Positions 1 through 7,493 of a stretch of 15,575 bases of DNA are shown in pieces. The position numbers and the translations under genes are program-made. The notes beneath the pieces were generated by a model. It did not search any database, was not told where the DNA came from, and was given only the letters and a program-made list of their open reading frames with translations. Where the stretch lies: the NCBI GenBank assembly GCA_964519585.1, contig CAZFIO010000032.1, positions 1 to 15,575 of the forward strand, written 5' to 3'. Every line of letters starts with the position of its first letter. The first letter of the stretch is position 1. The stretch comes from CAZFIO01 sp964519585 (GTDB lineage: Bacteria; Bacillota; Clostridia; Tissierellales; Tissierellaceae).

Positions 1-2
1 AG

Positions 3-269
3 GTCTTAAAAGGGGAGAAAGTATTCCCAGATGAAGGCCCCCAAATAGATGTATTGATGGGAGAAGCATCCTTGACAGCAAGGGAGATAGAGGTTTTAAG
101 GCTTATCTGCGATGATTATTCAAACAAGGAAATAGGAAGCAGATTGTTTATAAGTGAATCCACAGTCAAGCACCATATAGCAAGCCTCCTAAGAAAGACA
201 GGAAAAACAGGCAGGGCAGGACTAGTAGCCTATGCCATGTCAGGAGGCTGGATAAACCCAAATATATAA
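3..269 (+). CDS. LuxR/NarL-type response regulator, C-terminal part (5' truncated by window edge)
   Basis: The reading frame is open to the left edge (first complete codon at base 3), so the ATG/TTG near 54-57 is probably not the true start and the gene continues upstream. The visible 88 residues are a short linker (VLKGEKVFPDEGP) followed by a GerE/LuxR DNA-binding domain: LTAREIEVLRL, then SNKEIGSRLFISESTVKHHI, which is the helix-turn-helix with the recognition helix SESTVKHHI, then a closing helix. In the NarL/FixJ family this domain follows a phosphoacceptor receiver domain joined by just such a linker, and it activates or represses transcription after phosphorylation. The receiver itself is outside the window, so a standalone LuxR regulator cannot be excluded. 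The gene ends at TAA 267-269 and is followed by tandem hairpins, the last of which looks like its terminator. Confidence 0.85.
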   Translation, partial: VLKGEKVFPDEGPQIDVLMGEASLTAREIEVLRLICDDYSNKEIGSRLFISESTVKHHIASLLRKTGKTGRAGLVAYAMSGGWINPNI

Positions 270-289
270 AACACCCCATCTTCCATATC

Positions 290-420
290 CCGAACGTAGG
301 GAAGGACCCCCGTGTCCTTCCACACCCATCTTTCCCATCCCTCGAATGTAGGGAAGGACCTCCGTATCCTTCCACACCCCCCGAACGTAGGGGAGGATCT
401 CTGTGTCCTCCCGTTTTTTT
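290..420. repeat. Three tandem GC-rich hairpin repeats (REP-like)
   Basis: Three imperfect copies begin at about 290, 341 and 381. Each reads CGAA(C/T)GTAGGG, then an inverted repeat, then a C-rich tail. Copy 1 pairs GGAAGGAC (300-307) with GTCCTTCC (314-321). Copy 2 pairs GGAAGGA (352-358) with TCCTTCC (367-373). Copy 3 pairs GGGAGGA (391-397) with TCCTCCC (406-412). The A-to-G change in the left arm of copy 3 is matched by T-to-C in the right arm, so pairing is kept. This resembles the short palindromic intergenic elements (REP/MITE-like) of many bacteria; no family assignment is possible without a genome-wide comparison. Confidence 0.75.
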
Positions 421-421
421 T
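390..421 (+). terminator. Rho-independent terminator made by hairpin copy 3
   Basis: A 7-bp GC-rich stem (391-397 with 406-412), extendable by a T-G pair at 398/405, is followed after one G by eight T residues at 414-421. It lies about 120 bases after the stop of the response regulator and before the next gene, so it probably ends that transcript. The two preceding copies lack a T run. Confidence 0.65.
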
Positions 422-492
422 CAAAAACTAGCCAAAAGGCCAATATAAATTCAACCCCAAAAGTATTAAAATTATATTAGAGGATAGAAGGG

Positions 493-888
493 GTGAAGAA
501 AGTGAAAAAAACCATAGTTTTTCTTATGAAAACTTCAATAATTGCAGAAGGCCTACTTAAAGAATTTGACAACTCCACAGAATATGATGCAATCTCATTA
601 AATGATTACCAAAACATAGAACTATACCTTTCTAACAAAAGTCCTAAAATAATCCTTATAGAAGTACCAGACCATTCCTCTTATTCCCTAGGCTATTGCC
701 TGGAAATCTGCAGAAAACTCAAGGACACCTATAAGGATTGCAAAATCATCTTATTTATAAGCTACACCTACCTAGAATATATCCTCCCAGAAGTCATAGA
801 AGCAAAAAGAGAGGGGGATATAGATGCCTTTACTTCAGCCAACATAAGAATAGAAGAACTCCTAGCCCATATAAAGGCCCTAGGCTAG
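493..888 (+). CDS. Small receiver-like protein without phosphorylation residues
   Basis: This 131-residue protein has the alternating strand/helix pattern of a CheY-like receiver: strand TIVFLM, helix, strand KIILIEV, a helix around LEICRKLKD, strand KIILFIS, then strand DIDAF and a final helix IEELLAHIKAL. At the end of the third strand, where receivers carry the phosphoacceptor Asp, it has Glu (ILIEVPDHS). No acidic pair follows the first strand, and the usual Lys after the fifth strand appears to be replaced (AFTSAN). It would therefore be a pseudo-receiver acting by protein contact, not by phosphotransfer. Two GTG starts are possible: 493 (AGAGGA 8 bases upstream) and 502 (AAGGGGTGA just upstream). 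I give the longer form, and the choice is open. It stands alone between two repeat clusters, downstream of a response regulator and upstream of the surface protein. The receiver assignment rests on pattern only. Confidence 0.7.
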   Translation: MKKVKKTIVFLMKTSIIAEGLLKEFDNSTEYDAISLNDYQNIELYLSNKSPKIILIEVPDHSSYSLGYCLEICRKLKDTYKDCKIILFISYTYLEYILPEVIEAKREGDIDAFTSANIRIEELLAHIKALG

Positions 889-907
889 CAAGGCAATCTA
901 TAATTCA

Positions 908-987
908 GACCACCGATACACCCCGTTGTCATTCCGACCACCGATATACCCCGTTGTCATTCCGACGACCGAAGGGAGGAGGAATCT
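908..987. repeat. Tandem 28-bp repeat plus partial third copy (REP-like)
   Basis: Bases 908-935 and 936-963 are two direct copies of a 28-bp unit starting GACCACCGATA and ending GTTGTCATTCC, differing at one base (C/T). A third, diverged copy starts GACGACCGAAGG at 964. ATTCC (959-963) can pair with GGAAT (981-985), giving a hairpin with an inner loop of 17 bases. The phrase TCATTCCGA...GAGGAATCT resembles a dispersed repeat common in intergenic DNA of many bacteria. It fills the gap between the small receiver-like gene and the surface-protein gene and contains no credible gene. Confidence 0.7.
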
Positions 988-1032
988 TATCTTTCCTTTC
1001 ACCTTCAAAATAAAGAAAGAGGAGGAGAAAAA

Positions 1033-4000
1033 TTGAAACTAAAAAATTTAAAAAGATGGTTTAGCCTACTAATCATCCTAGCAATGCTACTACCCAGCAT
1101 AGCCCAGGCAGCAAACTTGCAGGCAGAAGATAGTATTCGTATAGAAGGAAAAAACAGATACGAAACCGCCATAGCAGCAAGTAAATATGCCTATAAAGAT
1201 GGAGCAGATACAGTAGTCCTAGCAAGTGGAGAGGAATTTGCAGACGCCCTGACAGGAACAGTCCTAGCAGCCAAGGAAAAAGGCCCCCTACTTTTAAGTA
1301 AATCAGGGGAAATAGGAAAACCAGTACTAGCAGAAATCCAAAGACTAGGAGCAAAAAAGATAATAATCCTAGGAGGGCCAGTAGCCTTAAGCCAAAAAGT
1401 AGAAACCCAACTAAAAGACAAAAGCCTTCAAGTAGAAAGAATCTCAGGGGCCAATAGATATGAAACAGCCCTAAAGGTAGCAGAAAGACTAGGGTCTACA
1501 GGTAAAAAAGCCTTTCTAGTAAGTGGTTTAGACTTTAAAGATGCCTTGGCCATAGGTCCAGTAGCAGCCAGAGAAGGAATTCCTATACTTCTAACAAGGT
1601 CAAGTCAACTAGACCCTCAAGTAAAAGAAACACTAGGAGGACTAGGCATAGAAGAAGTAGAAATCATAGGAGGACCAGTAGCAGTAGCCAAGGAAGTAGC
1701 AGAAGAAATTCAGGGTATGGGAATTGAAACAAAGAGACTAGCAGGGGACAATGCCATAGAAACAGCCCTAGCAGTAGCAGAGAAATACTTCCCAGAACCA
1801 GAAACTATATTTGTAGCAAGCAACAGAGACTTTCCAGATGGACTAGTAGGAGGATATCTAGGAGCCCTACTAGGAGGACCAGTCCTACTAAGTAGACCCA
1901 ACCAAAGCAGTGACCAAGTAACAAACTACATGAAAGACTCCAAGGTAGAAGTACAGGTACTAGGAGGAAAAGAAGCTCTATCAAATGATGTGGTAAAAGA
2001 TATAGAAAAAGTAGTAGAGGAAGGAAAGAAGGAAGAAGAGGTACCAGATGGTGGGGGTGGGGGAGGCCCAATAGCACCAACAAAGGAAAAAGTAAGTGCT
2101 ATTAGTATCAAGAATAATGATGGCCCAAACGATGTACTTGTGGTTGGTGACACTTTAGAAGCTGTAGCCAGTGGTCAACCAAACATCACAGCAACATATA
2201 AGTGGATGAGAGCTGGTGATGAAGAGGGTGAATATCTACCTATAGATGGAGCAACAGCAAAATATTACAAATTAACCAATTATGATTTAAATAACTTTAT
2301 CAAAGTAGAGGTAACTGGAACTAAAAATTATACAGGGGCTAAGACCAGTAATGCTAGTGCAAAAGTTAAAAAACTTGACTCTATTAGCATAAAAGAGCAA
2401 CCGAGTAAATTAGAATATGTAGAAGGTAAGAATCTTGATTTAAGTGGGTTAGAAGTAATCTTAAATTATAGTGACTTTACAAAGGAAGATGTAGCCTTAG
2501 TAGACTTTGCTTCTAGAAATATAACCACCAATCCAGAAGATGGCTCTATTTTAGGGGTTGGACAGAATGGTAAAGTCATAGATATTAGTGCTTATGGGAA
2601 AACAGTAAGTACAAATAAACTAACAGTTAATGCAAAAACTTTATCGAAAATTATTATCAAAACCCCGCCTAACAAGATGTCCTATGTGGAAGGGCAAAAG
2701 CTAGATTTAACTGGTTTAGTAGTAACTTTAGAATTTGATAATGGTGATAAAAGTGATATTACTTGGGATGATTTTGCAATTAATAATATAAGTGCAAACC
2801 CTGCTCATGGTGGACCCTTAACTGTAAGTAGCCATCATGACAAGTCTATTACCATAAGTCGAGATGGGAAGAATGTATCTACAAATAATTTGAATGTTGA
2901 TGCTAAAAAAGTAACCGACATTGCAGTCATATCACAACCTAACAATCTAGATTATGTGGAAGGCCAACAGCTTAGTCTAGACGGATTGCAAGTGGCTCTG
3001 ACCTATAATGATGGGGATGTAGAAAATGTTGATTTTGATGATTTCTCAAGCAAGAATGTAACAATTGATCTGACATCCGGAATATCCCTAGCTGTAGATC
3101 AACATAATGACCAACAGATTGTTGTTACCTGCAATGGGAAGACTGCAAAGACGGATAGTTTATCAGTTATCCCTAAAATTGTGACAGCCATGACAATAAC
3201 AAGCCTGCCTAGCAAATTGAGCTATGTGGAAAATGAGAACCTTGACCTTAAGGACTTAAAAGTTAACTTAGTTTATAATGATGGAATAAATAAAGATGTT
3301 GAACCAGCCGATTTTGACACAAATGGTATAAGTTCTGATCCAGAGAATGGAGTTAAATTAGGGCTTGAAGATAATGGAAAGAAAATTAAAATATCCCATA
3401 AAGATTTAAGCAACTCTCTAGAAGTCGGTAGTTTAATCGTTGCAAAAGAAAAGTTTAATATCACCGTTCAAAAAACAGAAAATGGGGAAATATCTACTAG
3501 TGCTTTTGAGAATCAAGCTTCCAAGGGGGAGAAGATTACAATCACAGTAACCTCCGAGAATGGGGAGCAACTTCTGGCCTTGTCTATAAAAGATAGTGAG
3601 TCTAATGATTTATCTAAATCTGTAGAACTGGCTGAAATACCTGACAAAATTGGTCAAGAGTTTACTTTCATCATGCCAGGAAAAGATGTAACTATAGATG
3701 CAACAATAGGTGAGTCGGATAAAAACATAATGTACAATGCAGGCATAGTTGGTGCTGGGGAAATTCCTCTGATAAATGGGAACCTGAAAGATGATGCTAG
3801 TAAGGAAATTGATAGTTTGACCTGGAGTTATTTTACTAACACTTTGACTTTAAATGGCTTTGAAGGAAACTATTTAGGCAGAGCAAATAATAATGCAACT
3901 GATTTTGACCTGGAACTAAAGGGAACGAATACAATAACCGACACTATACGTGTAAATCCTGGGCTTAAATTTCAAGGACAAATATCTATAAAAGGAGATG

Positions 4001-6006
4001 GCATATTAAAAATAACCAATAGTTTTAATTCTGATGAAGAATTTGTCCGCGGCATATCTTTTCAATATTCACAAAGCATAATTAAACTTATAGATACCGC
4101 TAAGGTAGATATAAGCCTAGAGGCGAAAGGAAGTGGTGGAGTCGCAATTAGTAATGTAATGCCTTTCATTGGCAATGGAGCGATAGCTTACAAAGGAACC
4201 GCAGAATGGGATTCATCTCATGGAACAGATGGGAAACCAATCGGAATAAGCTACCGTGTCTCAAGCAGTACAGAACTCAAGGGTAAAAATATCATTGTTT
4301 GGGATGCGAGCAATCTGGTAACTGATATTTGGTCTGTTGGTTTTGGTGGATCTTCTATTAGTTCAGAGGATACAATAGATTTATCCAGTGGAGAGGCAAT
4401 AGTCTATGCAAAATATAATGATATATTCTATAAAATAACTATCATAAGGGATATACCAATAGAAAACTTCTCTAATACAAGTAAAACTGACACAACAGCA
4501 AGCTTTACGTGGACGCAAGCAAAAGATGCCACTAGCATAAAGATAATGCAATCTCCAAAAGATGAAGATAACTGGACAGATGCATTAATTGAAGGTGGAA
4601 CATTGGAGAAAACATCATTTTCTGCTACTGTAACGGGACTGGAGGCAGATACAAATTACAAATTTAAACTAGTGGTTGAAGGTGGGGATAATCGGGGAGA
4701 TTCTAATGTAGTAGAAGTAACAACTGAAGCGAAAAATCCAGACCAAATAGCTGTAGATGCTGAGGTCGATAAATATGAGGATACACCGACTATAGATAAA
4801 GAAGTAGAAGCCGGTCAGGATGTTACGGAAACAATTATTAAGCTCAAAGAAAAAAAGACAGCAGGCGATGGTATTAATTTAACATATTTTGTGACTCCAG
4901 GAACCTACCTTGAAGTTGAAGATAATAAAATTAAACTTAAAAAGCAAAACTTCACTGAAGACAGTGTGACAGAAACTGTAACCATTACCTTTACTAAAAA
5001 TGGTAGAACTGCAACTAAGGATGTAGCAGTAACCATTATATCAAGCGGTAAAAAGATGATTATAATAGACGACAAAGGCGACGGTCCATTAGATTTAAGT
5101 AGCGCGTCCTTGCCAGAAGGTTTAACCTGGGATGATGATAGCAAAGTGCTAATTATGAATGGTTATAATGGTGGTGCAATTTACACAAACTTCGAAGCAG
5201 GCTATGAATTGAAAAACCTTGTGATTAATGGAGAGAATACCATAACAGTTGATGATGTATCATCCACCAAACCTGTTATAGGATTTGGAACAAAAGCCCC
5301 CCTCAATATTACAGGAAGTGGAACTCTAACAATAACTGTTAAATCAACTAACAGCAGTTATACCGTAGGTATTTATAGCGGAGCTTATTATGAGGAAGGT
5401 GCTAATCCTAATTTTAGCGGGGGATATAATGGATCAACTATAAACATAGATAACAATACAACAATAAGTATTGACGTAGAATCTCAAAAAGGAACAAGTT
5501 ACGCATTGTATGCACAGACATTGAATTTTAATAATGGTACATTAAACATTGCCTCGAAGAGTGGAAATGCTCATGCCTATGGTATTCAAGTTACTGACTT
5601 TAATTACACTACTGGTACCGTAAAAGTAATCGATAATAAAGAAATTTCTGCTGGAAGCTTATCAGATTACAGCCCATCCTTCAGCAAAGAAACCCCATAT
5701 GTTAAAAATAGCAAGGCTAGAAAAATCACGGGACTAACATGGGACTCAACAAATAATGCAACTAAAGCAGACAAGGCCGTAGAATATATTATTTACTTGG
5801 ATTCAAACATAACGGAGTTGAAGGTAGAGGATATAACGGCACTTGGAACATTAGAAGTATATGCTAGTGAAAATTTTAGTGGCTCTCCAATGGATGAAAC
5901 AGATGAAATAACATTAAATAATAATGAAGCTACCATTTATGTGAAAGCAGAGAATAAAGGAAAGACTAGATACTTTAAAATTAACTTGGTTAAGGAAACA
6001 CCCTAA
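1033..6006 (+). CDS. Large secreted surface protein with CWB2 cell-wall anchor and Ig-like/beta-rich repeats
   Basis: The protein has 1657 residues and starts at TTG, with a strong AGGAGG at about 1019-1025. Residues 1-26 are a signal peptide (KNLKRW, hydrophobic core, cleavage likely after AQA). Three CWB2 (PF04122) repeats cover about 36-330, with hallmarks NRYETA, SG-FADAL and ILGGPVALS; the third has NAIETA instead of NRYETA. CWB2 triplets anchor proteins non-covalently to the cell wall in Clostridia. A Gly-rich linker (about 339-346) follows, then an Ig-like domain (354-446), four roughly 90-residue repeats (448-806), an FxMPGKDVTI repeat (808-894), a beta-rich, possibly beta-helical region (896-1136), an FN3-like domain (1144-1233), a further Ig-like domain (1236-1336), a second beta-rich region (1342-1556) and a C-terminal module (1562-1657). 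There is no LPXTG motif. Codon choice shifts near base 2090 from CTA/GTA/ATA-rich to TTA/GTT/ATT-rich. The ligand is unknown; an adhesin role is an inference. Confidence 0.9.
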   Translation: MKLKNLKRWFSLLIILAMLLPSIAQAANLQAEDSIRIEGKNRYETAIAASKYAYKDGADTVVLASGEEFADALTGTVLAAKEKGPLLLSKSGEIGKPVLAEIQRLGAKKIIILGGPVALSQKVETQLKDKSLQVERISGANRYETALKVAERLGSTGKKAFLVSGLDFKDALAIGPVAAREGIPILLTRSSQLDPQVKETLGGLGIEEVEIIGGPVAVAKEVAEEIQGMGIETKRLAGDNAIETALAVAEKYFPEPETIFVASNRDFPDGLVGGYLGALLGGPVLLSRPNQSSDQVTNYMKDSKVEVQVLGGKEALSNDVVKDIEKVVEEGKKEEEVPDGGGGGGPIAPTKEKVSAISIKNNDGPNDVLVVGDTLEAVASGQPNITATYKWMRAGDEEGEYLPIDGATAKYYKLTNYDLNNFIKVEVTGTKNYTGAKTSNASAKVKKLDSISIKEQPSKLEYVEGKNLDLSGLEVILNYSDFTKEDVALVDFASRNITTNPEDGSILGVGQNGKVIDISAYGKTVSTNKLTVNAKTLSKIIIKTPPNKMSYVEGQKLDLTGLVVTLEFDNGDKSDITWDDFAINNISANPAHGGPLTVSSHHDKSITISRDGKNVSTNNLNVDAKKVTDIAVISQPNNLDYVEGQQLSLDGLQVALTYNDGDVENVDFDDFSSKNVTIDLTSGISLAVDQHNDQQIVVTCNGKTAKTDSLSVIPKIVTAMTITSLPSKLSYVENENLDLKDLKVNLVYNDGINKDVEPADFDTNGISSDPENGVKLGLEDNGKKIKISHKDLSNSLEVGSLIVAKEKFNITVQKTENGEISTSAFENQASKGEKITITVTSENGEQLLALSIKDSESNDLSKSVELAEIPDKIGQEFTFIMPGKDVTIDATIGESDKNIMYNAGIVGAGEIPLINGNLKDDASKEIDSLTWSYFTNTLTLNGFEGNYLGRANNNATDFDLELKGTNTITDTIRVNPGLKFQGQISIKGDGILKITNSFNSDEEFVRGISFQYSQSIIKLIDTAKVDISLEAKGSGGVAISNVMPFIGNGAIAYKGTAEWDSSHGTDGKPIGISYRVSSSTELKGKNIIVWDASNLVTDIWSVGFGGSSISSEDTIDLSSGEAIVYAKYNDIFYKITIIRDIPIENFSNTSKTDTTASFTWTQAKDATSIKIMQSPKDEDNWTDALIEGGTLEKTSFSATVTGLEADTNYKFKLVVEGGDNRGDSNVVEVTTEAKNPDQIAVDAEVDKYEDTPTIDKEVEAGQDVTETIIKLKEKKTAGDGINLTYFVTPGTYLEVEDNKIKLKKQNFTEDSVTETVTITFTKNGRTATKDVAVTIISSGKKMIIIDDKGDGPLDLSSASLPEGLTWDDDSKVLIMNGYNGGAIYTNFEAGYELKNLVINGENTITVDDVSSTKPVIGFGTKAPLNITGSGTLTITVKSTNSSYTVGIYSGAYYEEGANPNFSGGYNGSTINIDNNTTISIDVESQKGTSYALYAQTLNFNNGTLNIASKSGNAHAYGIQVTDFNYTTGTVKVIDNKEISAGSLSDYSPSFSKETPYVKNSKARKITGLTWDSTNNATKADKAVEYIIYLDSNITELKVEDITALGTLEVYASENFSGSPMDETDEITLNNNEATIYVKAENKGKTRYFKINLVKETP
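2374..3450 (+). repeat. Four tandem ~90-residue Ig-like (Big_3-type) repeats inside the surface protein
   Basis: Units begin at 2374, 2641, 2911 and 3181, a spacing of 267, 270 and 270 bases. Each has the pattern I-x-x-P-x-x-(L/M)-x-Y-V-E, then L-D-L-x-G-L-x-V-x-L-x-(Y/F)-x-(D/N)-G, then an acidic DF segment, and a final strand ending before the next unit. This matches the general form of bacterial Ig-like repeats such as those of internalin-type proteins (Big_3 by my reading). The copies are clearly diverged in DNA sequence, so the array is old and not a recent slippage product. Confidence 0.8.
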
Positions 6007-6030
6007 ACCCAACAACACAACCACAACACA

Positions 6031-6066
6031 AGCCCTCCTCAGGAGCAATCCTCCGGGGGGCTTTTT
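6031..6066 (+). terminator. Rho-independent terminator of the surface-protein gene
   Basis: AGCCCTCC (6031-6038) pairs with GGGGGGCT (6055-6062, one G-T pair), with an inner GGAG/CTCC stem (6042-6045 with 6051-6054), followed by a T-rich tract (6062-6066, then more T). It starts 25 bases after the stop codon. Confidence 0.9.
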
Positions 6067-6145
6067 CTTTTTGGTTGGAGGGGCAGACAAGAAGTAAAGG
6101 TAATTACTTTTTAGGTATAAATAAACCTTCAAAACCATCCATAAC

Positions 6146-6151
6146 TATGAT
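6146..6151 (+). promoter_or_regulatory. Possible -10 element before the antitoxin gene
   Basis: TATGAT lies 30 bases before the ATG at 6182, after the terminator at 6031-6066, so a new transcript must start in this gap. I see no convincing -35 box, so this is a weak call. Confidence 0.3.
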
Positions 6152-6181
6152 AAAATAAAAAGAAAAAAGAAGGTACTTATT

Positions 6182-6394
6182 ATGGCCAGTGATGATAAAA
6201 TGAAGAAGCAGCCAATGGACTTTTACAATATGTCAGACTTACTCCGGGGGCAATCCTCCAGGCTTATTACCAGACTTTCCAATGAGGATAGGACAGCCTT
6301 TGTTTTAAAGAACGGCAAGCCCTTAGCTGTGCTCATGTCCAATGAACGCTATGAAAGATTATTAAAAGCAGGGATTGATATAACGGAATATTAG
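6182..6394 (+). CDS. Phd/YefM-family antitoxin-like protein
   Basis: This 70-residue protein starts at ATG 6182 behind AGAAGG. Its core reads SDLLRGQSSRLITRLSNED, then AFVLKNGKPLAVLMSNERYERLL. This is the Phd/YefM fold signature: an N-terminal helix, a strand pair around the conserved NGKPLAVLM turn, and the YERLL helix. In that family the N-terminus binds operator DNA and the C-terminus binds and neutralises a toxin. Here the C-terminal tail after YERLL is very short (KAGIDITEY), so toxin-binding surface is limited. The usual partners (Doc, YoeB or RelE type) are absent; the next gene, 52 bases downstream, is a RhuM-family protein. It may instead work as a small DNA-binding regulator. It opens the accessory region that follows the surface-protein terminator. 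Confidence 0.8.
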   Translation: MASDDKMKKQPMDFYNMSDLLRGQSSRLITRLSNEDRTAFVLKNGKPLAVLMSNERYERLLKAGIDITEY

Positions 6395-6446
6395 CGATAA
6401 TGCAAATTAAACGAATTTTAAATTGGAGCTTGAAAGGAGCCTGACC

Positions 6447-7451
6447 ATGGATGAACAGAAGAAAGGTGAAGTGATTATTTACCAATCTGAAGATGGATTG
6501 ACCCACATAGATGTAAAATTAGAGGATGAGACAATTTGGTTAACCCAGCAGCAAATGACGGAGCTATTTCAGTCATCAAGAACCAACATTGTTGAGCATA
6601 TTAAAAATATTTATTCAGAAGGGGAATTAGACCAAAATTCAACTTGTCGGGAATTCCGACAGGTTCGAAAAGAGGGTAATAGAGAGGTAAAAAGAAATAT
6701 TACATATTATAATTTGGATATGATAATTTCTTTAGGTTATAGAATTAAATCATCTGTTGCAACTAGGTTTAGAATATGGGCAACAGAGCGACTAAAAGAA
6801 TATATGATTAAGGGTTTTACCTTAAATGATGCACGACTGAAGGAACTTGGTGGCGGAGATTATTGGAAGGAATTACTTGACCGAATCAGAGACATTAGGT
6901 CATCTGAAAAAGTAATGTATCGCCAAGTATTAGACCTATATGCTACCAGCATTGACTATGATCCAAAAAGTAATGAATCAGTAGAATTTTTTAAAATAGT
7001 ACAAAACAAACTTCACTATGCAGCCCATGGCCATACTGCAGCCGAGCTTATTTTTCAAAGAGTGGATGCCGATAAACCTTTTATGGGCTTGACAAATTTT
7101 GCCGGTGAACTTCCACGAATGAAAGATATAGGCGTAGCAAAAAACTACCTGAATGAAGATGAGCTAAAAGTATTGAATAATCTAGTTTCGGGATATTTTG
7201 ATTTTGCTGAAATACAGGCAATGAGAAAAAGACCAATGTATATGGAGGATTATATCTTACATCTTGATGCTATATTATCATCGACAGGAGAAAAGCTTCT
7301 AGAGAATGCAGGGAACATAAGCCATCAACAAGCTATGGACAAAGCTCAACAAGAATATAGAAAATTCCAGAGCAAAACACTAACAGGAGTTGAAAAAAAC
7401 TATTTGGAGACTATTAAGAAGATTGAAAAGAAGGCTTTAGATAATAAATAG
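6447..7451 (+). CDS. RhuM-family protein
   Basis: This 334-residue protein starts at ATG 6447, seven bases after AAAGGAG; an in-frame TTG at 6423 has no comparable site. The N-terminal part has the RhuM pattern: IWLTQQQMTELFQ (30-42, a likely helix-turn-helix), then NIVEHIKNIYSEGEL, YYNLDMIISLGYRIKSS and TRFRIWATERLKEYMIKGF. The C-terminal part has the conserved LHYAAHGHTAAELIFQR (189-205) with MGLTNF. RhuM is named from a Salmonella pathogenicity-island gene; its biochemical activity is not established, and homologues are frequent on mobile elements next to restriction or toxin-antitoxin genes. Here it follows a Phd/YefM-like antitoxin in the same direction, which suggests a functional pair. 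Length matches full-size family members, so the gene looks intact. Confidence 0.85.
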   Translation: MDEQKKGEVIIYQSEDGLTHIDVKLEDETIWLTQQQMTELFQSSRTNIVEHIKNIYSEGELDQNSTCREFRQVRKEGNREVKRNITYYNLDMIISLGYRIKSSVATRFRIWATERLKEYMIKGFTLNDARLKELGGGDYWKELLDRIRDIRSSEKVMYRQVLDLYATSIDYDPKSNESVEFFKIVQNKLHYAAHGHTAAELIFQRVDADKPFMGLTNFAGELPRMKDIGVAKNYLNEDELKVLNNLVSGYFDFAEIQAMRKRPMYMEDYILHLDAILSSTGEKLLENAGNISHQQAMDKAQQEYRKFQSKTLTGVEKNYLETIKKIEKKALDNK

Positions 7452-7493
7452 GATTCTTCTTCTGGTATGGTAAGTTGAAAAGGAGGCATGCAC

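Noticed and set aside
290..420. Possible CRISPR array
   Set aside because: The units are self-complementary and diverged, with uneven short gaps (about 10 bases or none) and no spacers of constant length.
166..443. Three overlapping - strand frames with repeated peptide phrases such as RSFPTF
   Set aside because: They are translations of the tandem hairpin repeats, with no ribosome sites and no protein-like composition.
738..1013. 91-codon + strand frame overlapping the receiver-like gene and the 28-bp repeats
   Set aside because: Its second half is just translated repeat DNA (CHSDHRYTPLSFRRP) and the first half overlaps a better-supported gene in another frame.
6241..6262. GCAATCCTCC shared between the terminator at 6031-6066 and the antitoxin gene
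   Set aside because: Ten shared bases without wider similarity; most likely chance.
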